From Megalopta genalis (taxonomy: Eukaryota; Arthropoda; Insecta; Hymenoptera; Halictidae), in assembly GCF_051020955.1 (NCBI RefSeq), contig NW_027477532.1:1-64000 (forward strand): a stretch of DNA of 64,000 bases, read 5' to 3'. A model generated the notes under the pieces. It worked only from the letters and a program-made list of their open reading frames with translations. It made no database searches and had not been told where the DNA came from. The translations under genes were made by a program, and so were the position numbers. Of the stretch, positions 11,236 through 23,275 are shown one piece after another (within the stretch, counting starts at the first letter, position 1; the number at the start of each line of letters is the position of its first letter).

Positions 11236-14200
11236 TAATTCGTTTGTCCGTCTGCATATAAAGCTATGTCACTTATATCGCAAGTATCAGAAGCTAAATC
11301 ATTGGTTTCGCATGGATTTGAAGCTACACCTTCTACATCGCATTGATTTGCTGTTAAATCATGTGTTTCGCATGGATTTGAAGCTAATTCGTTTGTTTCG
11401 TCTGCATATAAAGCTATGTCACTTATATCGCAAGTATCTGAAGCTAAGTCATTGGTTTCCCATGGATTTGAAGCTAAACCTACTACATCGCATTGATTTG
11501 CTGCTAAATCATGGGTATCGCATGGATTTTGAAGGTAACTCGTTTGTTACGCATGCAGTTGAATCTAAATAACGTATATCACAAGTATTTGTAGCTGAAC
11601 CATTTGTTTCGCATGGATTTAAAGCTAAGCCTTCTACATCGCAATGATTTGCTGCTAAATCATGTGTTTCGCATGGATTTAAGCTAACTCGTTTGTTTCG
11701 TCTGCATTTGAAACTATGTCACTTATATCGCAAGTATCTGAAGTTAAATCATTGGTTTCGCATGGATTTGAAGCTAAACTTTCTACATCGCATTGATTTG
11801 TAGCTAAATCATGTGTTTCGCATGAATTTGAAGCTAACTCGTTTCTTTCGTCTGCATTTGAAACTATGTCACTTATATCGCATGTATCTGAAGGTAAATC
11901 ATTGGTTTCGCATGGATTTGAAGCTACACCTTCTACATCGCATTGATTTGCTGCTAAATCATGTGATTCGCATGGATTTGAAGCTAATTCGTTTGTTTCG
12001 TCTGCATATAAAGCTATGTCACTTATATCGCAAGTATCTGAACCTAAATCATTGGTTTCACATGGATTGGAAGCTAAACCTTCTACATCGCATTGATTTG
12101 CTGCTAAATCATGGGTATCGCATGGATTTTGAAGGTAACCTGATTGCTTCGTCTGCATTTTAAGCTATATCACATTATATCCCAAATGTTTGAAGCTAAA
12201 CCATTTGTTTCGCATGGATTTAAAGCTAAACCTTCTACATCGCAATGGTTTGCTGCTAAATCATGTGTTTCGCACGGATTTAAGCTAACTCGTTTGTTTC
12301 GTCTGCATTTGAAACTATGCCACTTATATCGCAAGTATCTGAAATTAAATCATTGGTTTCGCATGGATTTGAAGCTAAACCTTCTACATCGCATTGATTT
12401 GCTGCTAAATAATTTGTTTCGCATGGATTTTAAGCTAACTCGTTTGTTTCGTCTGCATTTGAAACTATGTCACTTACATCGCAAGTATCTGAAATTAAAT
12501 CATTGGTTTCGCATGGATTTGAAGCTAAACCTTCTACATCGCATTGATTTGCTGCTAAATCATGGGTATCGCATGGATTTTGAAGGTAACTCGATTGCTT
12601 CGTCTGCATTTTAAGCTATATCACTTTATATCCCAAATGTTTGAAGCTAAACCATTTGTTTCGCATGGATTTGAAGCTAAACCTTCTACATCGCATTGAT
12701 TTGCTGGTAAATCATGTGTTTCGCATGGATTTAAGCTAACTCGTTTGTTTCGTCTGCATTTGAAACTATGTCACTTATATCGCAAGTATCTGAAGCTAAA
12801 TCATTGGTTTCGCATGGATTTGAAGCTACACCTTCTACATCGCATTGATTTGCTGCTAAATCATGTGTTTCCTCATGGATTTGTAGCTAATTCGTATGTT
12901 TCGTCTGCATATAAAGCTATGTCACTTATATCGGAAGTATCTGAAGCTAAATCATTGGTTTCGCATGGATTTGAAGCTAAACCTTCTACATCGCATTTAT
13001 TTGCTGCTAAATCATGGGTATCGCATGGATTTTGAAGGTAACTCGATTGCTTCGTCTGCATTTTATGCTATATCACTTATATCCCAAATGTTTGAAGCTA
13101 AACCATTTGTTTCGCATGGATTTGAAGCTAAACCTTCTACATCGCATTGATTTGCTGCTAAATCATTTGTTTCGCTTGGATTTGAAGCTAATTCGTTTGT
13201 TACGCATGCAGTTGAATCTAAATAACGTATATCGCAAATATCTGAAGCTAAATCATTGGTTTCGCATGGATTTGAAGCTAATTCGTTTGTTTCGTCTGCA
13301 TATAAGGCTATGTCACTTATATCGCAAGTATCTGGAGCTAAATCATTGGTTTCGCATGGATTTGAGGCTACACCTTCTACATCGCATTGATTTGCTGCTA
13401 AATCATGTGTTTCGCATGGATTTAAGCTAACTCGTTTGTTTCGTCTGCATTTGAAACTATGTAACTTATATCGCAAGTATCTGAAGCTAAATCATTGGTT
13501 TCGCATGGATTTGAAGCTAAACCTTCTACATCGCATTGATTTGCTGCTAAATCATGTGTTTCGCATGGATTTAAGCTAACTCGTTTGTTTCGTCTGCATT
13601 TGAAACTATGTCACTTATATCGCAAGTATCTGAAGCTAAATCATTTGTTTAGCATGGATTTGTTGCTAATCCTTCTACATCGCATTGATTTGCTGCTAAA
13701 TCATGTGTTTCGCTTGGATCTGAAGCTAATTCGTTTGTTTCGTCTGCATATAAAGCTATGTCACTTATATTGCAAGTATCTGAAGCTAAATGATTGGCTT
13801 CGCATGGATTTGAAGCTAAACCTTCTACATCGCATTGATTTGCTGCTAAATCATGTGTTTCGCATGGATTTAAGCTAACTCGTTTGTTTCGTCTGCATTT
13901 GAAACTATCTCACTTATATCGCAAGTATCTGAAGCTAAATCATTGGTTTCGCATGGATTTGGAGCTAAACTTTCTACATCGCATTGATTTGTAGCTAAAT
14001 CATGTGTTTCGCATGAATTTGAAGCTAACTCGTTTCTTTCGTCTGCATTTGAAACTATGTCACTTATATCGCAAGTATCTGGAGCTAAATCATTGGTTTC
14101 GCATGGATTTGAAGCTGAACCTTCTACATCGCATTGATTTGCTGCTAAATCATTTGTTTCGCATGGATTTTAAGCTAACTCGTTTGTTTCGTCTGCATTT

Positions 14201-14515
14201 GAAACTATGTCACTTACATCGCAAGTATCTGAAGTTAAATCATTGGTTTCGCATGGATTTGAAGCTAAACCTTCTACATCGCATTGATTTGCTGCTAAAT
14301 CATGTGTTTCGCTTGGATTTGAAGCTAATCCGTTTGTTACGCATGCAGTTGAATCTAAATAACGTATATCACAAGTATTTGTAGTTAAACCATTTGGTTC
14401 GCATGGATTTAAAGCTAAACCTTCTACATCGCATTGATTTGTTGCTAAATCATGTGTTTCGCAAGGATTTAAGCTAACTCGTTTGTTTCGTCTGCATTTG
14501 AAACTATGTCACTTA
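11236..14515 (+). repeat. Canonical HOR block between D1 and D2
   Basis: Canonical 150 bp HORs with frequent 29 bp and 31 bp m4 variants. Length lesions include CGTTTGTCCGTCTGC near 11,245 (one base missing) and GTTTCCTCATGG near 12,870 (one base extra). No gene is seen. From about 11,968 onward it belongs to the first copy of the 4.2/4.5 kb duplication. Confidence 0.88.
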
Positions 14516-16169
14516 TATTGCAAGTATATGAATCTAAACCATTTGTTTCGCTTGACTTTGAATCTAAACCATGTGTTTCGCATGAATTTGACCCTAAATC
14601 TTGTCTTTCGCATGCATTTGAACCTATATCACTTGTATCGCAAGTATCTGAAGCTAAATCATTTGTTTCGCATGGATTTGTTGCTAAACCTTCTACGTCG
14701 CATTGATTTGCTGCTAAATCATGTGTATCGCATGGATTTTGAAGGTAACTCGATTGCTTCGTCTGCATTTGAAGCTATATCACATATATCCCATGTGTTT
14801 GAAGCTAAATCATTTGTTTCGCATGGATTTGAAGTTAAAACTTCTACATCACATTGATTTGAAGCTACATCATGATTTTCGCATGGAATAGAAGCTAGAT
14901 CTTCTACAACGCATTGATTTCCAGCTGAGTCATGTGTTTCGCATTGATTTGTAGCTAAACCTTCTACATCGAATTGATTTGAAGCTAAATCATGTATTTC
15001 GCTTGGATTCGAAGCTAAACCTTCTACATCGCATTGATTTTCAGTTCAATCATGTGTTTCGCATGGATTTGAAGCTAACTCATCTGTTTCGTCTGCATTT
15101 GAAGCTTTTTCACTTATATCCCAAGTGATTGAAGCTGCGTGATGTGTTTGGCATGGATTTGTAGCTAAACATTCTACATCGCATTGATTTGCAGTTCAAT
15201 CATGTGTTTCGCATGGATTTGAAGCTATCTCGTTTCTTTCGTCTGCATTTGAAGCTATATCACTTATATCGCAAGTCTCTGATGCTAAATGATTTGTTTC
15301 GCATGGATTCGAAGCTAAAGCTTCTACATCGCATTGATTTGCAGTTCAATCATGTGTTTCGCATGAATTTGAAGCTAATCCTTCTAAATCGCATTGATTT
15401 GAAGCTAAATCATGTGATTCGCTTGGCATTGAAGCTAACTCGTTTGTTTCGCCTGCATTTGAAGCTATATCACTTGTATCGTATGTATTTGAAGAAAAAT
15501 CAATTGGTTCGCCTGCATTTGAAGCTATATCACTTATATTGCGGGTATCTGAAGCTAAATCATTTGTTTAGCATGGATTTGAAGCTAATGCTTATACTTC
15601 GCATCTATTTGAAGCTAAATGATGGTTATCGCATGGATTTTGAAGCTAACTCGTTTGAATCGTCTGCATTCGAAGCTATATCACTTATATTGCAATTATT
15701 TGAAGCTAAATCATTTGTTCCGCATGGATTTGACGCTATGCCTTCTACTTTGCATTGATTTGAAGCTAAATCATGTGTTTCGCTTGGATATGAAGCTAAC
15801 TCGTTAGTTTCGTCTGCATTTGAAGCTATATCACTTATATCGCAAGTATCTGATTCTAAATCATTTGTTTCGCATGGATTTGAAGCTAACCCTTCTACAT
15901 CGCATTGATTTGCAGCTAAATCGTGTGTTTCGCATGGAATTGAAGTTAAAGCTTCTACATCGCATTGATTTGCAACTAAAACTTGTGTTTCGCATGGACT
16001 TGAAGCTAAATCGTTTGTTTCCCTTTCCTTTGAAGCTATATCACTTATATCGCAAGTATCTCATGCTATATCATTTGTGTCGCATGGATTTGAAGCTAAC
16101 ACGTTTGTTTCGTCTGCATGAGAAGCTATATCACTTACATCTCGAGTGTTTGAAGCTACATCAGTTGTT
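11968..16169 (+). repeat. Segmental duplication C, copy 1 (about 4,202 bp)
   Basis: This segment is followed head-to-tail by a second copy beginning at about 16,170. Shared rare markers are GAACCTAAATC with TTTCACATGGATTGG (12,040 and 16,242), TATGCCACTTATATC (12,316 and 16,518), CTAAATAATTTG (12,407 and 16,759) and the whole D2/D3 divergent block. The offset is 4,202 bp at first, 4,352 bp after about 12.4 kb and 4,501 bp after about 13.5 kb. Copy 2 has therefore gained two HORs (150 and 149 bp). Confidence 0.87.
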
Positions 16170-16172
16170 TCG
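14516..16172 (+). repeat. Divergent monomer block D2
   Basis: This block has the divergent markers of D1 and continues further. It includes GTATTTGAAGAAAAATC near 15,487, CATCTATTTGAAGC near 15,603, TTTCCCTTTCCTTTG near 16,017 and ACATCTCGAGTGTTTG near 16,138. Monomers are almost all 30 bp. The plus-strand repeat frame stays open for 189 codons (15,189-15,758). The block ends at the duplication junction near 16,170. Confidence 0.85.
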
Positions 16173-19100
16173 CATGGATTTGAAGCTAATTCGTTTGTTT
16201 CGTCTGCATATAAAGCTATGTCACTTATATCGCAAGTATCTGAACCTAAATCATTGGTTTCACATGGATTGGAAGCTAAACCTTCTACATCGCATTGATT
16301 TGCTGCTAAATCATGGGTATCGCATGGATTTTGAAGGTAACTCGATTGCTTCGTCTGCATTTTAAGCTATATCACATTATATCCCAAATGTTTGAAGCTA
16401 AACCATTTGTTTCGCATGGATTTAAAGCTAAACCTTCTACATCGCAATGGTTTGCTGCTAAATCATGTGTTTCGCACGGATTTAAGCTAACTCGTTTGTT
16501 TCGTCTGCATTTGAAACTATGCCACTTATATCGCAAGTATCTGAAGCTAAATCATTGGTTTCGCATGGATTTGAAACTAAACTTTCTACATCGCATTGAT
16601 TGGTAGCTAAATCATGTGTTTCGCATGAATTTGAAGCTAACTCGTTTCTTTCGTCTGCATTTGAAACTATGTCACTTATATCGCAAGTATCTGGAGCTAA
16701 ATCATTGGTTTCGCATGGATTTGAAGCTAAACCTTCTACATCGCATTGATTTGCTGCTAAATAATTTGTTTCGCATGGATTTTAAGCTAACTCGTTTGTT
16801 TCGTCTGCATTTGAAACTATGTCACTTACATCGCAAGTATCTGAAATTAAATCATTGGTTTCGCATGGATTTGAAGCTAAACCTTCTACATCGCATTGAT
16901 TTGCTGCTAAATCATGGGTATCGCATGGATTTTGAAGGTAACTCGATTGCTTCGTCTGCATTTTAAGCTATATCACTTTATATCCCAAATGTTTGAAGCT
17001 AAACCATTTGTTTCGCATGGATTTGAAGCTAAACCTTCTACATCGCATTGATTTGCTGGTAAATCATGTGTTTCGCATGGATTTAAGCTAACTCGTTTGT
17101 TTCGTCTGCATTTGAAACTATGTCACTTATATCGCAAGTATCTGAAGCTAAATCATTGGTTTCGCATGGATTTGAAGCTACACCTTCTACATCGCATTGA
17201 TTTGCTGCTAAATCATGTGTTTCCTCATGGATTTGTAGCTAATTCGTATGTTTCGTCTGCATATAAAGCTATGTCACTTATATCGGAAGTATCTGAAGCT
17301 AAATCATTGGTTTCGCATGGATTTGAAGCTAAACCTTCTACATCGCATTTATTTGCTGCTAAATCATGGGTATCGCATGAATTTTGAAGGTAACTCGATT
17401 GCTTCGTCTGCATTTTATGCTATATCACTTATATCCCAAATGTTTGAAGCTAAACCATTTGTTTCGCATGGATTTGAAGCTAAACCTTCTACATCGCATT
17501 GGTTTGCTGCTAAATCATTTGTTTCGCTTGGATTTGAAGCTAATTCGTTTGTTACGCATGCAGTTGAATCTAAATAACGTATATCGCAAATATCTGAAGC
17601 TAAATCATTGGTTTCGCATGGATTTGAAGCTAATTCGTTTGTTTCGATTGCATATAAGGCTATGTCACTTATATCGCAAGTATCTGGAGCTAAATCATTG
17701 GTTTCGCATGGATTTGAGGCTACACCTTCTACATCGCATTGATTTGCTGCTAAATCATGTGTTTCACATGGATTTAAGCTAACTCGTTTGATTCGTCTGC
17801 ATTTGAAACTATGTAACTTATATCGCAAGTATCTGAAGCTAAATCATTGGTTTCGCATGGATTTGAAGCTAAACCTTCTACATCGCATTGATTTGCTGCT
17901 AAATCATGTGTTTCGCATGGATTTAAGCTAACTCGTTTGTTTCGTCTGCATTTGAAACTATGTCACTTATATCGCAAGTATCTGAAGCTAAATCATTGGT
18001 TTCGCATGGATTTGAAGCTAAACCTTCTACATCGCATTGATTTGCTGCTAAATCATGTGTTTCGCATGGATTTAAGCTAACTCGTTTGTTTCGTCTGCAT
18101 TTGAAACTATGTCACTTATATCGCAAGTATCTGAAGCTAAATCATTTGTTTAGCATGGATTTGTTGCTAATCCTTCTACATCGCATTGATTTGCTGCTAA
18201 ATCATGTGTTTCGCTTGGATCTGAAGCTAATTCGTTTGTTTCGTCTGCATATAAAGCTATGTCACTTATATTGCAAGTATCTGAAGCTAAATGATTGGCT
18301 TCGCATGGATTTGAAGCTAAACCTTCTACATCGCATTGATTTGCTGCTAAATCATGTGTTTCGCATGGATTTAAGCTAACTCGTTTGTTTCGTCTGCATT
18401 TGAAACTATCTCACTTATATCGCAAGTATCTGAAGCTAAATCATTGGTTTCGCATGGATTTGGAGCTAAACTTTCTACATCGCATTGATTTGTAGCTAAA
18501 TCATGTGTTTCGCATGAATTTGATGCTAACTCGTTTCTTTCGTCTGCATTTGAAACTATGTCACTTATATCGCAAGTATCTGGAGCTAAATCATTGGTTT
18601 CGCATGGATTTGAAGCTGAACCTTCTACATCGCATTGATTTGCTGCTAAATCATTTGTTTCGCATGGATTTTAAGCTAACTCGTTTGTTTCGTCTGCATT
18701 TGAAACTATGTCACTTACATCGCAAGTATCTGAAGTTAAATCATTGGTTTCGCATGGATTTGAAGCTAAACCTTCTACATCGCATTGATTTGCTGCTAAA
18801 TCATGTGTTTCGCTTGGATTTGAAGCTAATCCGTTTGTTACGCATGCAGTTGAATCTAAATAACGTATATCACAAGTATTTGTAGTTAAACCATTTGGTT
18901 CGCATGGATTTAAAGCTAAACCTTCTACATCGCATTGATTTGTTGCTAAATCATGTGTTTCGCAAGGATTTAAGCTAACTCGTTTGTTTCGTCTGCATTT
19001 GAAACTATGTCACTTATATTGCAAGTATCTGAATCTAAACCATTTGTTTCGCTTGACTTTGAATCTAAACCATGTGTTTCGCATGAATTTGACCCTAAAT

Positions 19101-20671
19101 CTTGTCTTTCGCATGCATTTGAACCTATATCACTTGTATCGCAAGTATCTGAAGCTAAATCATTTGTTTCGCATGGATTTGTTGCTAAACCTTCTACGTC
19201 GCATTGATTTGCTGCTAAATCATGTGTATCGCATGGATTTTGAAGGTAACTCGATTGCTTCGTCTGCATTTGAAGCTATATCACATATATCCCATGTGTT
19301 TGAAGCTAAATCATTTGTTTCGCATGGATTTGAAGTTAAAACTTCTACATCACATTGATTTGAAGCTACATCATGATTTTCGCATGGAATAGAAGCTAGA
19401 TCTTCTACAACGCATTGATTTCCAGCTGAGTCATGTGTTTCGCATTGATTTGTAGCTAAACCTTCTACATCGAATTGATTTGAAGCTAAATCATGTATTT
19501 CGCTTGGATTCGAAGCTAAACCTTCTACATCGCATTGATTTGCAGTTCAATCATGTGTTTCGCATGGATTTGAAGCTAACTCATCTGTTTCGTCTGCATT
19601 TGAAGCTTTTTCACTTATATCCCAAGTGATTGAAGCTGCGTGATGTGTTTGGCATGGATTTGTAGCTAAACATTCTACATCGCATTGATTTGCAGTTCAA
19701 TCATGTGTTTCGCATGGATTTGAAGCTATCTCGTTTCTTTCGTCTGCATTTGAAGCTATATCACTTATATCGCAAGTCTCTGATGCTAAATGATTTGATT
19801 CGCATGGATTCGAAGCTAAAGCATCTACATCGCATTGATTTGCAGTTCAATCATGTGTTTCGCATGAATTTGAAGCTAATCCTTCTAAATCGCATTGATT
19901 TGAAGCTAAATCATGTGATTCGCTTGGCATTGAAGCTAACTCGTTTGTTTCGCCTGCATTTGAAGCTATATCACTTGTATCGTATGTATTTGAAGAAAAA
20001 TCAATTGGTTCGCCTGCATTTGAAGCTATATCACTTATATCGCGGGTATCTGAAGCTAAATCATTTGTTTAGCATGGATTTGAAGCTAATGCTTATACTT
20101 CGCATCTATTTGAAGCTAAATGATGGTTATCGCATGGATTTTGAAGCTATCTCGTTTGAATCGTCTGCATTCGAAGCTATATCACTTATATTGCAATTAT
20201 TTGAAGCTAAATCATTTGTTCCGCATGGATTTGACGCTATGCCTTCTACTTTGCATTGATTTGAAGCTAAATCATGTGTTTCGCTTGGATATGAAGCTAA
20301 CTCGTTAGTTTCGTCTGCATTTGAAGCTATATCACTTATATCGCAAGTATCTGATTCTAAATCATTTGTTTCGCATGGATTTGAAGCTAACCCTTCTACA
20401 TCGCATTGATTTGCAGCTAAATCGTGTGTTTCGCATGGAATTGAAGTTAAAGCTTCTACATCGCATTGATTTGCAACTAAAACTTGTGTTTCGCATGGAC
20501 TTGAAGCTAAATCGTTTGTTTCCCTTTCCTTTGAAGCTATATCACTTATATCGCAAGTATCTCATGCTATATCATTTGTGTCGCATGGATTTGAAGCTAA
20601 CACGTTTGTTTCGTCTGCATGAGAAGCTATATCACTTACATCTCGAGTGTTTGAAGCTACATCAGTTGTTT
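16170..20671 (+). repeat. Segmental duplication C, copy 2 (about 4,501 bp)
   Basis: This is the second head-to-tail copy of 11,968-16,169. It is longer by 299 bp, which equals two inserted HORs, one near 16.6-16.75 kb and one near 17.9-18.08 kb. The copies differ otherwise by scattered substitutions, for example GATTTGATTCGC near 19,794 versus GATTTGTTTCGC near 15,293. It ends where the divergent block continues past the point at which copy 1 was cut. Confidence 0.87.
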
Positions 20672-21410
20672 CGCATGGATTTGAAGCTAAGCCTTCTACT
20701 TTGCATTGATTTGAAGCTAAATCATGTGTTTCGCTTGGATATGAAGCTAACACGTTTGTTTCGTCTGCATTTGAAGCTATATAACTTATATCGCAAGTAT
20801 CTGATTCTAAATCATTTGTTTCGCATGGACTTGAAGCTAATTCGTTTGTTTCCCTTTCATTTGAAGCTATATCACTTATATCGCAAGCATCTCATGCTAA
20901 ATCATTTGTGTCGCATGGATTTGAAGCTAACACGTTTGTTTCGTCTGCATGTGAAGCTATATCACTTATATCCCGAGTGTTTGACGCTACATCAGTTGTT
21001 TCGCATGGATTCGAAGCTAAACGTTCTACATCGCATTAATTTGCAGTTCAATCATGTGTTTCGCATGGATTTGAAGCTAACTAGTTAGTTTCGCATGCAG
21101 CTGAAGCTATATCACCTATATCCCAAGTGTTTGAAGCTTAATCATTTGTTTCGCATGGATTTGAAGCTAAACATTCTACATCGCATGGACTTGAAGCTAA
21201 CTCGTTTGTTTCGCATGCAGCTGAAGCCATATCACCTATATCCCAAGTGTTTGAAGCTCAATCATCTGTTTCGCATGGATTTGAAGCTAAACCTTCTAAA
21301 TCGCATTGATTTGAAGATAAATCATGCGATTCGCTTGGCTTTGAAGCTATCTCGTTTGTTTCGTCTGCATTTGAAGCTATATCACTTATATCGAAAGTAT
21401 AGCATGCTTA
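19016..21410 (+). repeat. Divergent monomer block D3
   Basis: This is the longest uninterrupted kind of divergent block, about 2.4 kb, also seen as D4. It contains all D2 markers and extends through GCATCTCATGCTAAATC, CGTTCTACATCGCATTAATTTG, CTAGTTAGTTTCGCATGCAG and TCGAAAGTATAGCATGC. Nearly every monomer is 30 bp. The plus-strand repeat frame runs 255 codons (20,321-21,088). The minus-strand acidic frame is open for about 330 bp around 20,562-20,895 but has stops elsewhere, at CTCATGC, CAGTTCAATC and CTAGTTAG. Confidence 0.85.
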
Positions 21411-23275
21411 ATCATTTGTTTCGCATGGATTTGAAGCTAAACCTTCTACATCGCATTGATTTGCTGCTAAATCATGTGTTTCGCTTGGATTTGAAGCTAA
21501 TTCGTTTGTTTCGTCTGCATATAAAGCTATGTCACTTATGTTGCAAGTATCTGAAGCTAAATGATTGGCTTCGCATGGATTTGAAGCTAAACCTTCTACA
21601 TCGCATTGATTTGCTGCTAAATCAAGGGTATCGCATGGATTTTGAAGGTAACTCGATTGCTTCGTCTGCATTTTATGCTATATCACTTATATCCCAAATG
21701 TTTGAAGCTAAACCATTTGTTTCGCATGGATTTGAAGCTAAACCTTCTACATCGCATTGATTTGCTGCTAAATCATTTGTTTCGCTTGGATTTGAAGCTA
21801 ATTCGTTTGTTACGCATGCAGTTGAATCTAAAAAACGTATATCGCAAATATCTGAAGCTAAATCATTGGTTTCGCATGGATTTGAAGCTAATTCGTTTGT
21901 TTCGTCTGCATATAAGGCTATGTCACTTATATCGCAAGTATCTGGAGCTAAATCATTGGTTTCGCATGGATTTGAGGCTAAACCTTCTACATCGCATTGA
22001 TTTGCTGCTACATCATGTGTTTCGCATGGATTTAAGCTAACTCGTTTGTTTCGTCTGCATTTGAAACTATGTCACTTATATCGCAAGTATCTGAAGCTAA
22101 ATCATTGGTTTCGCATGGATTTGAAGCTACACCTTCTACATCGCATTGATTTGCTGCTAAATCATGTGTTTCGCATGGATTTGAAGCTGATTCGTTTGTT
22201 TCGTCTGCATATAAAGCTATGTCACTTATATCGCAAGTATCTGAAGCTAAATCATTGGTTTCGCATGGATTTGAAGCTAAACCTTCTACATCGCATTGAT
22301 TTGCTGCTAAATCATGTGTTTCGCTTGGATCTGAAGCTAATTCGTTTGTTTCGTCTGCATATAAAGCTATGTCACTTATATTGCAAGTATCTGAAGCTAA
22401 ATGATTGGCTTCGCATGGATTTGAAGCTAAACCTTCTACATCGCATTGATTTGCTGCTAAATCATGTGTTTCGCATGGATTTAAGCTAACTCGTTTGTTT
22501 CGTCTGCATTTGAAACTATCTCACTTATTTCGCAAGTATCTGAAGCTAAATCATTGGTTTCGCATGGATTTGGAGCTAAACTTTCTACATCGCATTGATT
22601 TGTAGCTAAATCATGTGTTTCGCATGAATTTGAAGCTAACTCGTTTCTTTCGTCTGCATTTGAAACTATGTCACTTATATCGCAAGTATCTGGAGCTAAA
22701 TCATTGGTTTCGCATGGATTTGAAGCTGAACCTTCTACATCGCATTGATTTGCTGCTAAATCATTTGTTTCGCATGGATTTTAAGCTAACTCGTTTGTTT
22801 CGTCTGCATTTGAAACTATGTCACTTACATCGCAAGTATCTGAAGTGAAATCATTGGTTTCGCATGGATTTGAAGCTAAACCTTCTACATCGCATTGATT
22901 TGCTGCTAAATCATGTGTTTCGCTTGGATTTGAAGCTAATCCGTTTGTTACGCATGCAGTTGAACCTAAATAACGTATATCACAAGTATTTGTAGTTAAA
23001 CCATTTGGTTCGCATGGATTTAAAGCTAAACATTCTACATCGCATTGATTTGTTGCTAAATCATGTGTTTCGCAAGGATTTAAGCTAACTCGTTTGTTTC
23101 GTCTGCATTTGAAACAATGTCACTTATATTGCAAGTATCTGAAGCTAAATCATTGGTTTCGCATGTATTTGAAGCTAAACTTTCTACATCGCATTGATTT
23201 GTAGCTAAATCATGTGTTTCGCATGAATTTGAAGCTAACTCGTTTCTTTCGTTTGCATTTGAAACTATGTCACTT
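21411..23275 (+). repeat. Canonical HOR block between D3 and D4
   Basis: Canonical HORs related to the 17.4-19.0 kb region at offsets near 4,110-4,260 bp, so this is a partial third copy of duplication C. It includes the GCATGCAGTTGAATC m5 variant near 21,805 and 22,945 and several 29 bp monomers. No gene is seen. Confidence 0.85.

Noticed and set aside
20562..20895. Pentapeptide-repeat protein in the minus frame
   Set aside because: The Leu/Ile recurs every 10 residues and small residues are not at the expected i-2 position, so the pentapeptide pattern is not met.
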